Assembly: GCF_963169125.1 (NCBI RefSeq) | Contig: NC_084796.1 | Span: 90,752,888 to 90,816,887, forward strand | Direction of reading: 5' to 3' | DNA from: Humulus lupulus | Lineage: Eukaryota; Streptophyta; Magnoliopsida; Rosales; Cannabaceae | Length of the DNA: 64,000 nt | Shown here: piece by piece, positions 1-11,402 of the stretch | Layout of the letters: each line of letters starts with the position of its first letter | Numbering within the stretch: the first letter of the stretch is position 1 | Made by a program: the position numbers and the translations under genes | The notes under the pieces: generated by a model | What the model was told of the DNA's origin: nothing | The model's database searches: none | Seen by the model: the letters and a program-made list of their open reading frames with translations, nothing else

Positions 1-2309
1 GGGTTCTAGCATATCTTTCCCTTGATTTACCTCTATCACAAGATATATGTGGTCCCTCATAGATAGTTAGCAATGTACCAACAACAGCAGTTGGCTGCAG
101 AGGAGGTGAGTGCTGGCGCACAGGTGCCTGCCGGTTGCCTCTGGGTGTCTCCTGCTAGGAATTTCCCCCTTCTCGTACATATCTCCTAAGATGTCCTTGT
201 TGAATAAGGAAATCGATCTCATCCTTAAGCTAGTTACACTCATTTGTATCATGGCCATAGTTGTTGTGAAAATGAAAAAACTTAGTTGTGTTCTTTTTGC
301 ATATGTCTTTGTTGATCGGGGTTGGTCGCCTAAAGGGAACAGTGGTATGACTGGCCTAAAACACTACCGCATGGCTATCGACTAGGGTTGTGCAATTGGT
401 GAACCTTGGCTTGTATCTGTTCTATTTAGGGTGCTTGTTATCAAATGTTGTTGGTTCAGAGTTTGCCCTTTTTCCTCCATTCTTATTGTTACCTTTGTCG
501 TTGTCGTTGGGTTTACCAGATCCATTCGCGGCTTTGGTCGAGTCTTCCTTTTTACCCTGGTCGGCCCTTGGAGACTTCCCTTCATTGGCTATAGCCTCCT
601 CCAGCTTCATATACTTGTTTTCTCGGTCTAGAAATTCTTGAGTGCTCTTGACTCCATTTTTCCGCAGGCTACTCCAGAGGGGAGATTGGCATTGCACTCC
701 AGCTATGACAACCGTCATCTTTCCCTCGTCTCCAAAAGTTTTGGCTCGCGCATCGGCTCACATGTACCGCTGTATATACTCCTTAAGAGTTTCTCCTTCC
801 TTCTGTCGAATGTCGACCGACTGATTAGCCTCTGTTGGATGTATCAGACCATCATAAGACTGTCCGTAAAACTCCTCCTCAAACATCACTTATGAAACAA
901 TGCTGGCTGGTGAAAATTTGCAGAACCACTCTTGAGCAGAGTCAGAAAAGTTGGCAGGAAAAATCATGCATCATGCGTCTTTGGACACTTTCTAGATGTC
1001 CATTTGTATCTCAAACTTATTTACGTGAGACACCTGATCTTCTCTTCATGAAGTTGGGTAGAATTGACAATTTGAATTTTCTTGGGATTTCTACCACAAC
1101 AATTCTGTTGACGAATGGGGTGCCCTTTCTTCTATCATAATCTATGTGGGACATTTTATTCCCGACCAGCTGCTACACGACTTTATTCAGGGCATCTATC
1201 TAAGCCTAAGCAACATCTGGTATTGTAGGAGCGGATGGAGCCGAGGGGAAATAATTTTCGTGTCTTTCCCTTCAGTCATTGAGTACATCTCTCAGATCTT
1301 CACCCTGATGTCTTTGCTTGCTTGCACCTAGTCGGTCAAAGACTATGGGTTTTCTAGCCTACCCCCAGCGTTTTGACTTGTTGGTCAGTTATCAATTGGA
1401 GGAGCACTTTTTTGTCCATCCCTTTACTCATGATACCGACCATTGTTCCCCCTACCAAAGCTTGCCTCATTGTATTCATGGCCTTCTTTGAATTGCTACC
1501 TGTGAGTGTGCGACCTGCTATACGTACCGTTCCCCTCCCTTCTTCCTGGACCATCCCAATAAACAGGTGGGGGTCTGCGCTGGTCGCTGGGTCCCCTGAC
1601 ATTACTCTATCGTGGGGGATCCCAAACCGCAAAGCCTGAGTCCATTTTCCTCCTGCTCCCTGAGGACGTTGTCCCCTGCCAGGAGGGTTATGTTCTCTAG
1701 TTGTTTGGCGCCAAGGGCTCCTAGGAAGTTACTCTTCTTTGTTATGTCTATGCTGCTGAGTCTTATCCTGACCAGCATGAGGGGGTGGCTGTTGTTCGTT
1801 ATTTCTGTCAGGATTCTGGGTTCGTCTTTCCTACTGAGCTGACAGAGGTTGTTCTGGTCGTTGTGGACTTTTTGGGTCTAGTGGATTTTCACAACACTGG
1901 GGTGATCTGATTGCGGATTTTGATGAGGGTGAGAGTTTGGTGGCTGATCTGGCTAAGAGGTTGGTGCAGGTTGTCCTCAAGCCAACTGAATGGATACCTC
2001 TGAAGCAACTGTGGCATCTCTCTGCCGACGATCCATGTCAGTTTGCCGCTCATTCAGTTCTCGGAGTTGCCGGTCAATCTCCACTTGCTGTATCACCATA
2101 GTTTCAGCCACATTCTCATGGTTAGCTTTCAAAGTAGCTAACTCCTCTTACAATACAATCAAAGTTGTTCGAAAGGTTTCAACATCCATCTCTTTCTCTT
2201 CCAATTCCACTTGTGGCTCGTCCTCTGCTACACCTTGTGGAGGAGGTGGATTTAATACACTTTCAAATATCTGCCTAGTTTGACCCGTGCTCTTGGATTT
2301 CTTTGCCAT
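1..2309 (-). pseudogene. Tat-like gag, decayed
   Basis: The start is chosen at the ATG at 2309, 49 bases after the LTR, opening MAKKSKSTG. Recognisable gag traces follow in shifting frames. A segment near 1140-1060 resembles the start of the gag core (VVVEIPRKFKLSILPNF). Another near 960-720 contains the Trp-Phe core of the Retrotrans_gag family and an ETLKEYIQRY segment. A lysine-rich tail follows at 718-422 (FLDRENKYMKLEEAI), homologous to the gag of the Tat elements further right. Near 250-100 a DEIDFLI-like stretch matches the end of those gags. Many stops and frameshifts mean no full protein can be made. Confidence 0.7.
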
Positions 2310-2357
2310 TGTATATCATGAATTTCTTGAGTTCAGCTCTCAACGAAAGCACCAAAA

Positions 2358-3002
2358 TGTTGACCCTTGATATGGTCAACGACACAATGTCACCAAAAAT
2401 GATAAGAATAAACAAACTTAATGCAAGAATTAGAGGACACAATGATTTTATAGTGGTTTAGCGCTAAAGATTGGTAATAACCTACGTTCACTTAGTGATT
2501 TAATTGATGTAAACTCTAAAACATGCGATCAGTGAACTAGGGTTCACTAAGTTTCACAAGCTTCAAAGTAGAATGCAAAATCATGTATAAAAGCACTTGT
2601 TCTATCTGAATACAAATTATTCCACCCCCTTAAATGAATCCCACAAGTCCTATTTATAGGCTTTAGGATGTACATATGGGCCATGTTCAATTTTTGTGAC
2701 AAACATATTTGAATAATAACAGAAATAATGATATTTACATATAAAGAGAATCAAATATCCTAGAAATATCTCACTCATAACTGTCTTTGAATTCTGGCTT
2801 CGGTCCTATGAGCAAATCTGGTCGCATATGTCACCACATCAGCTTCCCTGTTACTCAGCATGTCTCTCGAGCCCATAGGGCAGCTAAAATTTTTCTTGAT
2901 CTCCTGGTCGTGGGTCGACCAGATTTCATTAATAAACAGTCGCATACTATTCATGTGCGCCTCGACCATGCCACATCATCATGCATATATTTTGGGTAAA
3001 CA
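2358..3002 (-). repeat. 5' LTR, 645 bp
   Basis: On the minus strand it starts TGTTTACCC and ends GGGTCAACA, giving the TG...CA ends with short inverted repeats typical of LTRs. It is followed immediately by the TGG of a primer-binding site and then by gag. A TATA box lies about midway. No second copy is in the window, so the boundaries rest on the terminal motifs only. Confidence 0.75.
2651..2658 (-). promoter_or_regulatory. LTR TATA box
   Basis: TATAAATA on the minus strand in the context CCTATAAATAGGA. The same box and flank recur in the LTRs of element B, which supports it as the LTR promoter. Confidence 0.6.
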
Positions 3003-3009
3003 ATCACTA

Positions 3010-6000
3010 ATTAAATTAACTTCCATTGGTGTGACAATATTGGTGTTATCATCACTAAGGTCAACAAGAAATTCATCCTTGACTATGATTCACATAGTCA
3101 GCAAGTTTCAAAGCTCGACCTGTAAGTAGATCATCAAGATAGAAAACCTATTTTTCTTAGCTAGAAACTATGTACAGTTCATCTTTATACCATTCACCAC
3201 TCACATTTATACTAGCTACATTATTTTCAAAAATTGATTCTTTTCCAGGTCTGTGTTGACCCATTTACATCGAAACAATACCACTGAATATGCACAAGGA
3301 TAAGATACCTCTAATATTTCTTCAAGTGCTCCATAATAGTAAAATACTTATGTCCCAGGAAAAGACACTCCACTATTTTGCGCAATACGATTTTGTTCTC
3401 GATTTTCTGTAACATATCGAACCCTATTCACTATACATGCTTGATAGGAGTACGACATGAGATCAGACCCAGATAGTAAAGCTAGCAATTCATCGCTATT
3501 CTCTAATGACCCGAGCTGGTGCAAGTCATATATCTAAATATAGCAGAGCATATTAGAATAAGAAACTTATATCTGAATCTAACGACAAGGAATGTCCTAG
3601 TTATAGATTACATTCTCGTGAAACCAGAAATGAAACTCTTTTCTGTGTAAATGGTTATGATTGCCCGCTAAATCCCTTTATTTGATCTCACGAAGGTGTT
3701 CGCTATTGATTAACACAATGTTATGATTATAGTTGAAAGATGTTACAATAAAAACAACATAAAAATTAAAGATAATTAAATTAACCTACTCAAAATAAAC
3801 TTAAATTTCAAAAGAATTCTCCAGTATAAACAACTCAGCTATGTTCCAAGTCTTTTCGTCTAGACACATGAGAGATCCCTTACTCAATGGACTACATTGA
3901 GATTGAAACACTAAAAGGTGGCATGGGACATAAACTATATCCACAATTCGATTCGGACTGTTAAATTTGGTTTCCACGCCTTTGAAATACATAGAACAAA
4001 ATGATAAAGCCTCATCTGCCACACATCCTTCACCTATGGATACATCCATCTCATAAATATCGACCCATCCAATAAAGCTTTCTCGGGAAAATGTAAGACC
4101 AAATGTATCATTATGTCAAAAAAAACCTTGAGGAAAAATCAACTCCATTTTGCATAAAATGTGAATGACCTCTTTTTTAGCTTTCTCCATATCATTTACA
4201 TTTAAGGTATGCTAACATAATTGTCTGAAGAAATTGCATAGTTCCATTATGGTGCCTGATATAGATTCTAGTAGAAACTTGCGGATACCAACTGGAAGAA
4301 ATCACTACCATATATTTGAGTCATTATCAATCACTTTCTTCTTCAAGTTAGAACAAAAACCATCAAATAGTTTAACACATTTTAGAAATGGAAAAAATGG
4401 TCGCCTATCTTCAGGAGTCAACACATAAGGAGCATGGGGTTTCATTAATTTTTTATTCTCATCTTCATATATCCCCAACGTATCCCTAACTCCCATATTC
4501 TTTAGATCATGTATTTCATTGGTAGTGTCTTTAGACTTATCAATATCTAAGATAGTACCAAGGAGACTATTACATACATTCTTCTCAACATGCATAACAC
4601 ATATGGTAGGGTGTTTCCCTGAGGCTTGAGGTGGTAGGGTGTTCACTTCATCGAAGATATCAGGACAAGTAAAGTGTCTTGGAGGACGTCTTCTCTAAAA
4701 TAATCCGAGTGATTTAGTGTCCTTTCTCCACTATTGATTACTGGCCAAGAAACATCTATGTCCAACATAAGATGTCTTGCCTATCATTCAAATAGAGGAT
4801 ATATCTTCATTGCGTGTAAAAAAATCATAGTAACCCTGACACTCCATCCAAACAAACTACTTCGAGCTGAAAATGGTTCATTGTCCACAGAAGGGTCGCA
4901 CACATCTTGAACATGTTGTTGTTTCTACCATCCCTTATATCCACTCGTTAATCCTCAACTAATTCAAGTCGTGCACTAATGGCCTTAGAAATACACCCAT
5001 GTCATTACCTAGTGATTTTGGCACATGAATAAGAAGAGTCAACATGAAATAATGGTCCTTCATTAATAACCAGGGTGGGAGATTGTAGTTCATCAACACA
5101 ACAGGCTACATACTGTATGATAATCTCATGTTGCCAAATAGATAAAACCCATCGACAGCCAAGCCCAGACAGACATTTCTAGGATCTCTTGAAAAATCAG
5201 GATGTCTGGTATCAAAGTCCTTTCATGCAGACCCATACACCAGATGATGCATCACCCCCTCTTCTTTCGATCTTCCACTATGATGTCATAGCATCTCTTT
5301 TGTTGTGTGCCATGAACTATACAATCATTTTAATTGGGAAATCAATGAAAAATAACGCATCACCTCATGCAGAACCTTTCTCCCTTTCTTCTTTTAATTT
5401 ATTCTTTTAATTAATCCTTCTATTACTCCCGCATACCAGACATGAATCTATAGATGCTTGCTCATTATAGAATAAGCAACAATCATATTTACACACATGG
5501 ATTGATTGGTGTCCAATTCTTATTTACTCAGTATTTTTAGTCTGGCAGTGGGATGTAGGAATTTGTTCTCCTTCGGAAATGCAAACTTTAATAACTTCGA
5601 GAATTAATCCAACATGTTGTTCGGTATCTTCCCCCTCACTTTCAAGTGTATCAACTTAGCTAAAAACTTAAGTGACAATATCCAATCGCAACCTAAATAC
5701 AACTCAGCTTCAATCTTGTCAAACAAATCATCATGATACTGACCCATTCCACAATTAGTGTCTTCAGCATCATTCGGTAAAAGGAAATCATCAACAATGT
5801 TACACATATCATCTATTGGTTCATTCTCATCTACCCCATCATCGAAAACATCTTTCACGACTTCCCCATGGTAAATCCCTTGTTCATAACATTGTTAGAA
5901 ACCCCTATTGAATTTATGTGTCTAAACGAAATCCAATGTTTATAATTTAACATTCAAGCATCTGACACATGGATATCTCATTCTCCCATCACAATCCCTC

Positions 6001-6047
6001 TGTTGTGACGCCATATTCATGAAGTACTTTACACCATTCCGTGACAT
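3010..6047 (-). pseudogene. CACTA transposase (Tnp2-like), decayed
   Basis: Domain order on the minus strand fits the plant CACTA TPase. A Transpos_assoc-like N-terminus lies at 6047-5880 (DGRMRYPCVRCLN). A linker with the ELYLGCDW...FLAKLIHLK signature is at 5858-5604. The Tnp2 core is at about 5230-4930: a run reading DPRNVCLGLAVDGFYLFGNM, then NYNLPPWLLMKDHYFML. HPTICVMHVEKNVCNSLLGT follows at 4646-4305. DUF4216-like sequence is at about 3520-3010 (FYYYGALEEILEVSYP). It would bind and cut the element ends. Stops and frameshifts run throughout and the C-terminus is cut at the Tat-like insertion, so it is not functional. Confidence 0.85.
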
Positions 6048-6269
6048 GAATTCTCAATTTTTTTTCATCTCTTATCGATCGCTATCTACAGTAATTATAA
6101 ATAAATAAAATTAAAAAATATTAAATATTAGTATATCCTATTCCACCTTTCATTCCATTTCTACAAGGCGGAAAGACCTATACCATTTAGGTTGGCTATA
6201 GACATATAGTATGATCTAGATTCTTTTCATTGTTTCAAAATTATAAAAAATTTAGTAGCACCTTCGGAT

Positions 6270-7178
6270 GTTCTCATAAGTGGGCTAACTAAAATAAAGG
6301 CTGCCCACCCACGAGAACAAACAGGAAGACGCATACTAAAATGTTTACTATTGAACAAATAAAATGAGTAATACTCGATTAAACTATAAGTATACAACAA
6401 ACACAAACTATCCATGCAGACAAAAAGTCCTCTATAATTCAGAGAAGCGTATTTAACAGTCCTTACTAACTCAACATCTCTGAACGGGTCTATGACTTTT
6501 TGTGATTAAAAATAACAATTATTATTATGTGATAATAACCATGATATCTTATTGCTTAATACTAAACAAAAAATACAAAAGTCAAATATTATGTCATTTA
6601 GTGATGCCATATTATAATTTATAAAATCCACAACAAATCATGATATCTTATTTAATCTTATTCTAGCCCCTAACACAACCACTACCCCGACCCCTACCAA
6701 CGACTCCAACCCCTACTACTGTTCTCATAAGTGTGCAAACTAAATTAAGTCTGCCCACCCTCGAGAACATATAGGAAGACACGTACTAAAATGTTTACTA
6801 TTGAACAAATAAAATGAGTAATACTCGATCAAACTATAAGTATACAACAAACATAAACTATCCATGCGGACAAAAAGGCTTGGATAATTCAGAGAAATGT
6901 ATTTAAGAGTCCTTACTGACTCAACCTCTCTGAACGGGTCTATGAATTTTTGTGATTAAAAATAATAAAAAATAACAATTATTATTATGTGATAATAACC
7001 ATGATATCTTATTTCTTATTACCAAACAAAAAATACAAAACTCAAATATTATGTCATTTTGTAATGTCATATTATAATTTATAAAATCCACAACAAATCA
7101 TGATATCTTATTTAATCTTATTCTAACCCCTAGCACTACCACTACCTCGACTCCTACCAATGACTCTGACCCCTACTA
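6270..7178. repeat. Direct tandem duplication, period about 451 bp
   Basis: Copy 1 (6270-6720) and copy 2 (6721-7178) both begin GTTCTCATAAGTG and end in the C-rich tract ACCACTACC...CCCCTAC. They stay co-linear throughout, with scattered substitutions and a short AATAATAAA insertion in copy 2. No coding content is seen. It lies upstream of the transposase start, inside the CACTA element. Confidence 0.85.
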
Positions 7179-7195
7179 ATGACTTCAACCCCCTC

Positions 7196-8990
7196 CAATG
7201 ACCGTTTAAAATAGTGCTCAACTTGCTAAACGACTCATTTGGACATAAACGTGTAATAAAACTAAATAAAGGTTAGGTATTAAGAATTCTGGCAAAAAGA
7301 GTAATACTTTTTATTGAAAGAGTTTAATATACACATGGGATCCAAAAAAGAGTTTATAAACTTATACAAGACAAACAGTATACAAAATAGTCGTCCTTAG
7401 CGACAAAATGATCAGTAGTTCTAGATCCACAAAAGAAATCCTGATCATGGTGATCGAGACCACCGTATATGTACATAACACCTCTGAAGCTCTCTAACTC
7501 ATGGTTGGTCCAGTATCTCTTTGCTATTAGCTGCAATATAGAGAACCCGTAACCCAAAGCCCAATAAGAAAACCCCACAGAGTATAACAGTAATCCCAAT
7601 ATTCAAAAGCAATAAACACATGTTTCATAGATATTAGATACATTCATTCCAATCATATAACCTTTAAACACGTTCCGCAGTTTACAAAAATATTCATTTT
7701 AATCATATAGTAAACTAACCGGCCTAGGAAAATAGCTTTGTCGAATGACCCAATCGATTGAGGTGCGTATATAGGCACTCAGCTCATAGTTCGTGCCTAG
7801 CAAGTGGGGTCCGGACCTTCAACCTGAACTTGCCTTTAAGATATGTGTTCCACACACTTGCCGACTAGCCCCAAGCTCAATGCAATGGCTGTCTGACCCC
7901 ATGTTCATCACTATGATCGACCCGCCCAACATTCATCACAATGGTTGAATATAAATTATACCACCTATTCACAAATAATTCAATGCTAATGAGCATACCA
8001 ACTAAGTAGCTCTATGTGCATATATATGTTTCCTTACCTAAGGTACTCCCGTTAAGATTGAACTCCAACAACAGATTTTGGGACCAATCCCATGCTCTCG
8101 AGACCTCCAATTCCACCAAATGGAGTGGTGGAATAGTCTCAGAGCCCCAAAGATCTGCCCAAGCCCTAAAAACAACATATGTTGAAATGGGCATATGGCA
8201 GGGGTGCCCAAATGGCCAGAGACACCCCAAACTCCCTCCTGCATAGTGCAGGGGCTCCCAAAGTTAGGGTAGGGGCACACAAATAGGCAAAGACTCCCCA
8301 AATCCTTCAATGCATAGCGTAGGAGAGCCCAAAACTGGGGTGCTCTGCCACGAACCCAAAATTTTGGGTTTCGTTTTTTGCGATTTCTTCGACCCCCTTT
8401 CCCCAAAAATCAACCCACACCATCAAAAGTCATTAAACCATGTTTCCTAACCCAATTTCAAAGTAATTTTACCCCAATATAGGTTACCCAAAGGCCCAGA
8501 ACCAATAGTACCTCCTCAACACAGTCACAAACATAATGAAAGCTAAAATAACTACTTTGAGTTTAAACTTGGAAACTTACCCAAAATCTGTGATCCCAAG
8601 CTAAAATCAAGAGTCTGAACCTTAGTTCTAGGTCTAGAGTAGGTGGAAAATGAGTTCCCATCCACAATAATAGCACAAAAATTTGAAATCATTTAAAAGC
8701 TCAAATTTTCGTCAAGAACACCAAGCTTGAAGAGGAACTCAAAAAATAGAGTAGCTTACCTCTAAAAAAAAATGAAATCTAAGGTCTTCTTGGGGATGAC
8801 TGTAGCTGCAAGCTTCCATTGAATGCTCCAAATACCTTTAATATACTCCAACCACACCAAGAACACTAAGCCTAAGTGTTTATCTCAAAAACCACTTGAG
8901 AGAAGAAACCTATAGGAGAGAGAGAGAGAGAGTAACGTGCAAGAGTGATAAGCCTCAACACTTGAATCTTTTATATCCACTTTAATGGTC
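7196..8990 (-). repeat. Degenerate LTR fragment related to the Y LTR family
   Basis: The stretch beginning GTTTAAAATAGTGCTCAAC aligns by eye with the Y LTR (from about 31620). It continues through the shared tracts around the GGGATCC and the TGAAGCTC...AACTCATGG...GGTCCAG segments. Like that LTR it ends in an AG-rich run (8919-8933) followed by CTTTTATATCC. Neither terminus is intact. The orientation matches Y (minus). The central part (about 8200-8350) carries repeated TGCAGGGG/GCCCAAA blocks. Confidence 0.6.
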
Positions 8991-8999
8991 AAAAGACCA

Positions 9000-10090
9000 T
9001 TTATCTCTACCTCAACCCACGACCCCCAACCCTATCCTGACCCTTGACCCTGACCACGTCCCCCAACCCTTTCTTGATCCATGATCCTAACCCTATCCCG
9101 TCCCCTATCTTATTCCATTCCCATCCCCCAACCTTATCCTATCCTCGTCCGCCGACCGTATCCCAACCCATGACTCCCAACCCATGACTCCCAACCCTGA
9201 CCTCTGACCCTATCTTGACAAATGACCGTTTTCCTATCCTTGACCCCTATCCTGACCCCGACACTTGACTTTATCTCGACCCATGATTCTCGACCATTTC
9301 CCAAGCTCGACCCCCAACCCTCGATCCAATTCTGATCCATGACCCCTTCCCAACCCTGACCCCGACCCCGACTCTGGATCCTACCCTGACCCCAAATCTC
9401 GACCCTATCCCCACCCTAACCCCTATCTCGAACCATGAAACCCACCCCAACCCCTATCCTGACCCATGACCCTCGACCTTATCCCGACCCACCCTATCCC
9501 GCCCCATGACCCGATCCCGTCTCCTGACCCATGAACCTTATGCTGACCTCGACCCCTATCCTAACCCTTGTGTACTATCACGACCTTGACCCCTATCTCG
9601 ACCCATGAACCTTGACCCTCAACTCTATCCCGACCCATGGCCCTCGACATCCTTCTCTATCTAGACCCATGACTTTTGGCTGTTTCTCGACCCATGACCT
9701 CGACCCGACCAGGACCCTATCCCGACCCATGACCCTATCCCTCGACCCTGACCCTCGTCCCTATCCCAATATATGACCCCCGACCCATGATTCCCGACCC
9801 CTGACCCATGACTCCCGACCCTATCGTGAACAATGACCGTAATTGACCCGCGACCCATGATCCTCGGCCCCCGACTGATAACACTGAGCCCGACCCATGA
9901 TCCCTGACCCTATCCTAACCCATGACTCCCGACCCTATCTCGATCCATGATTCCCGACCCCGACACATGACTCCCGACCCTTTCCCGAACCGTCACCCTT
10001 ATCTCGACCCTGTCCCAACTTTCAACCTGACCAACGATGTCGACCCTTGACCCTGACCCCAACCCTCGACCCTGACCCTGAGCCTGACCC
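9000..10090. repeat. C-rich minisatellite of GACCC / CCGACCCATGA units
   Basis: About 1.1 kb is built from imperfect short units such as CCCGACCCATGA, CCCTATCC and GACCCTGACC. The plus strand is very rich in C and poor in G, and no frame is meaningful. It starts just past the LTR fragment and ends where CACTA leader sequence resumes (about 10093). Confidence 0.9.
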
Positions 10091-10259
10091 AATGGTGATG
10101 GTGAGGGTGAGAGATTTTGGAGGTGAGGAAGAGAATGATAGAAAGGTAGAAGAGGATTGGAGATTGATGAGGAGAAAGGGCGAAATACGTAAAGGATTTC
10201 TCAGTTTTTTATTCAGTTTTTCTAAGCTTTAGAGAGAAATGACGGAGAAGAAAAAGTGT

Positions 10260-10537
10260 GTTGGGTACATATAGTTATTAACGACGACACATGAACATAT
10301 AAGCGATGACATGTCACGAGTAATATTAAAGCGGATCGTTTCCGCTAAGTGAAACGGGGAAAATTTCCCATGTATAATTTGGGTCAAAATTTAAAATTAT
10401 TAGTTGCAACAAGGTGACACATATAATATTTTTTGTCGCCCCTAATATTATTTTTAATATTAGCTGCAACCCCAGGCTTGTCGCCGCTAATATGAGTCAA
10501 CTATGAGTCACCTCTAAATACTTGTTTTCTTGTAGTG
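10260..10537 (-). repeat. CACTA subterminal repeats and terminal inverted repeat
   Basis: The last 13 bases are TTTTCTTGTAGTG (10525-10537), the complement of the canonical CACTACAAGAAAA. Inside are repeated motifs (TAATATTA, GCAAC, TGTCGCC) in both orientations at 10265-10500, which in CACTA elements are transposase-binding subterminal repeats. Confidence 0.8.
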
Positions 10538-11181
10538 TGTGGCGACCCTGGAATGCTGATGTTGCATTGCTGCGTGTATAATTTAAAGAATAAATATGAT
10601 TTTGCTGTCTGAACAATTATCACTTCCAAATCATGCCCGTTGAATTTAAAAATTTAGTAAAATTTTAAATATTAAAAAAGAAAGATAAAAAAATCAAACT
10701 AAATTCCATTTAAATTAAATTAAATCTTAACAAAACTATATTAAAATTTTCAATTATTTTCTTTTCATTTTTCATACTTTCTTCCCATTTCTTCACTTTT
10801 GCACTAACCAAAAAATCTCAACTACACTCATCTATTTACCATAGCAAAAACTCAACCAAAAACAAAAATTATCACAACATATACATATTAAAATTTCTAT
10901 CTCTCAAATTCATACACATTTTAATTTGACACTAATATTACTACAAAAATATGGAATAAGACAATTGGTCTAATATCATTCAATAAGTTACAACGTTGTA
11001 TGGTAAAGGCAATTGATTCAACACTCAGTATAAAAATCATAACTAAAAAAATGTGCAAATAACTTAACGTACGTTACTAAAACAATCAAAATCTCAGTGC
11101 TTGCAAGCTTCGCAAAGTCTACATTACCCTCCTAAACAAACAACAATAATGTATACAGAGAAGCTTATGACCTCACAATCA
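10538..11181. other. AT-rich spacer without a recognisable gene
   Basis: Between the CACTA end and the LINE target site I see only AT-rich sequence with short A and T runs. There is no persuasive ORF, RNA or repeat structure. It may be older non-repetitive DNA, because it is bounded by clean insertion ends on both sides. Confidence 0.5.
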
Positions 11182-11197
11182 AAGATGGGCATACTTT
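11182..11197. repeat. LINE target site duplication, left copy
   Basis: AAGATGGGCATACTTT occurs here and again at 16079-16094, flanking the LINE exactly. The T run 11195-11206 is the complement of the element's poly(A) tail. Confidence 0.9.
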
Positions 11198-11402
11198 TTT
11201 TTTTTTATCAAGAAAGAATGACTTCATTAATCACAAACACAAATACAAACAAACAACTGCCCTCAAGGAGAGGACATCAGCAACACTACAAGGAGCACAC
11301 TTTCCTCACAAAGATCCTCTCATTTTCTTTCATTTTCTTTTGAGTAAAGCTACTAACTCTATAAACTATATCTTTTTTTATCATATCTACAATTACATTC
11401 AC

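Larger units (their letters stand above)
1..3002 (-). mobile_element. Tat-like Ty3/gypsy retrotransposon, 5' part (runs off the left edge)
   Basis: Read on the minus strand, this holds a 5' LTR (3002 to 2358), a primer-binding region, and a decayed gag entering at 2309. The pol genes and 3' LTR would lie left of the window. The post-LTR sequence (TGGTGCTTTCGTTGAGAG) is nearly identical to that after the LTRs of the Tat elements at 17728 and 34306, so it belongs to the same broad lineage. It directly abuts transposase sequence of the CACTA element at 3003, so it probably inserted into that element. The TSD cannot be checked because the other end is missing. Confidence 0.8.
3003..10537 (-). mobile_element. 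CACTA (En/Spm) DNA transposon, left end lost
   Basis: The right boundary is a terminal inverted repeat reading CACTACAAGAAAA on the minus strand (10537 to 10525). About 280 bp of subterminal repeats containing GCGACA and TAATATTAG motifs adjoin it. A Tnp2-type transposase lies inside on the minus strand (6047 to about 3010). The left end is cut by the Tat-like element at 3002, so neither the other TIR nor the 3-bp TSD can be checked. The middle (6270-10090) is swollen by a tandem duplication, an LTR fragment and a minisatellite. Confidence 0.8.

Noticed and set aside
390..718. Plus-strand frames opposite the gag of the first element
   Set aside because: They are shadows of the minus-strand gag, which has clear homology to the other Tat gags in the window.
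8016..8406. Overlapping frames on both strands, including a 122-codon frame at 8038-8406 (minus)
   Set aside because: The sequence is homologous to noncoding LTR of the Y family and no frame resembles a known protein.
9134..10092. Several Gly/Ser/Trp-rich frames on the minus strand (9134-9340, 9661-9858, 9910-10092)
   Set aside because: They are translations of the GACCC-type minisatellite. Open frames arise because the repeat units lack stops on that strand.
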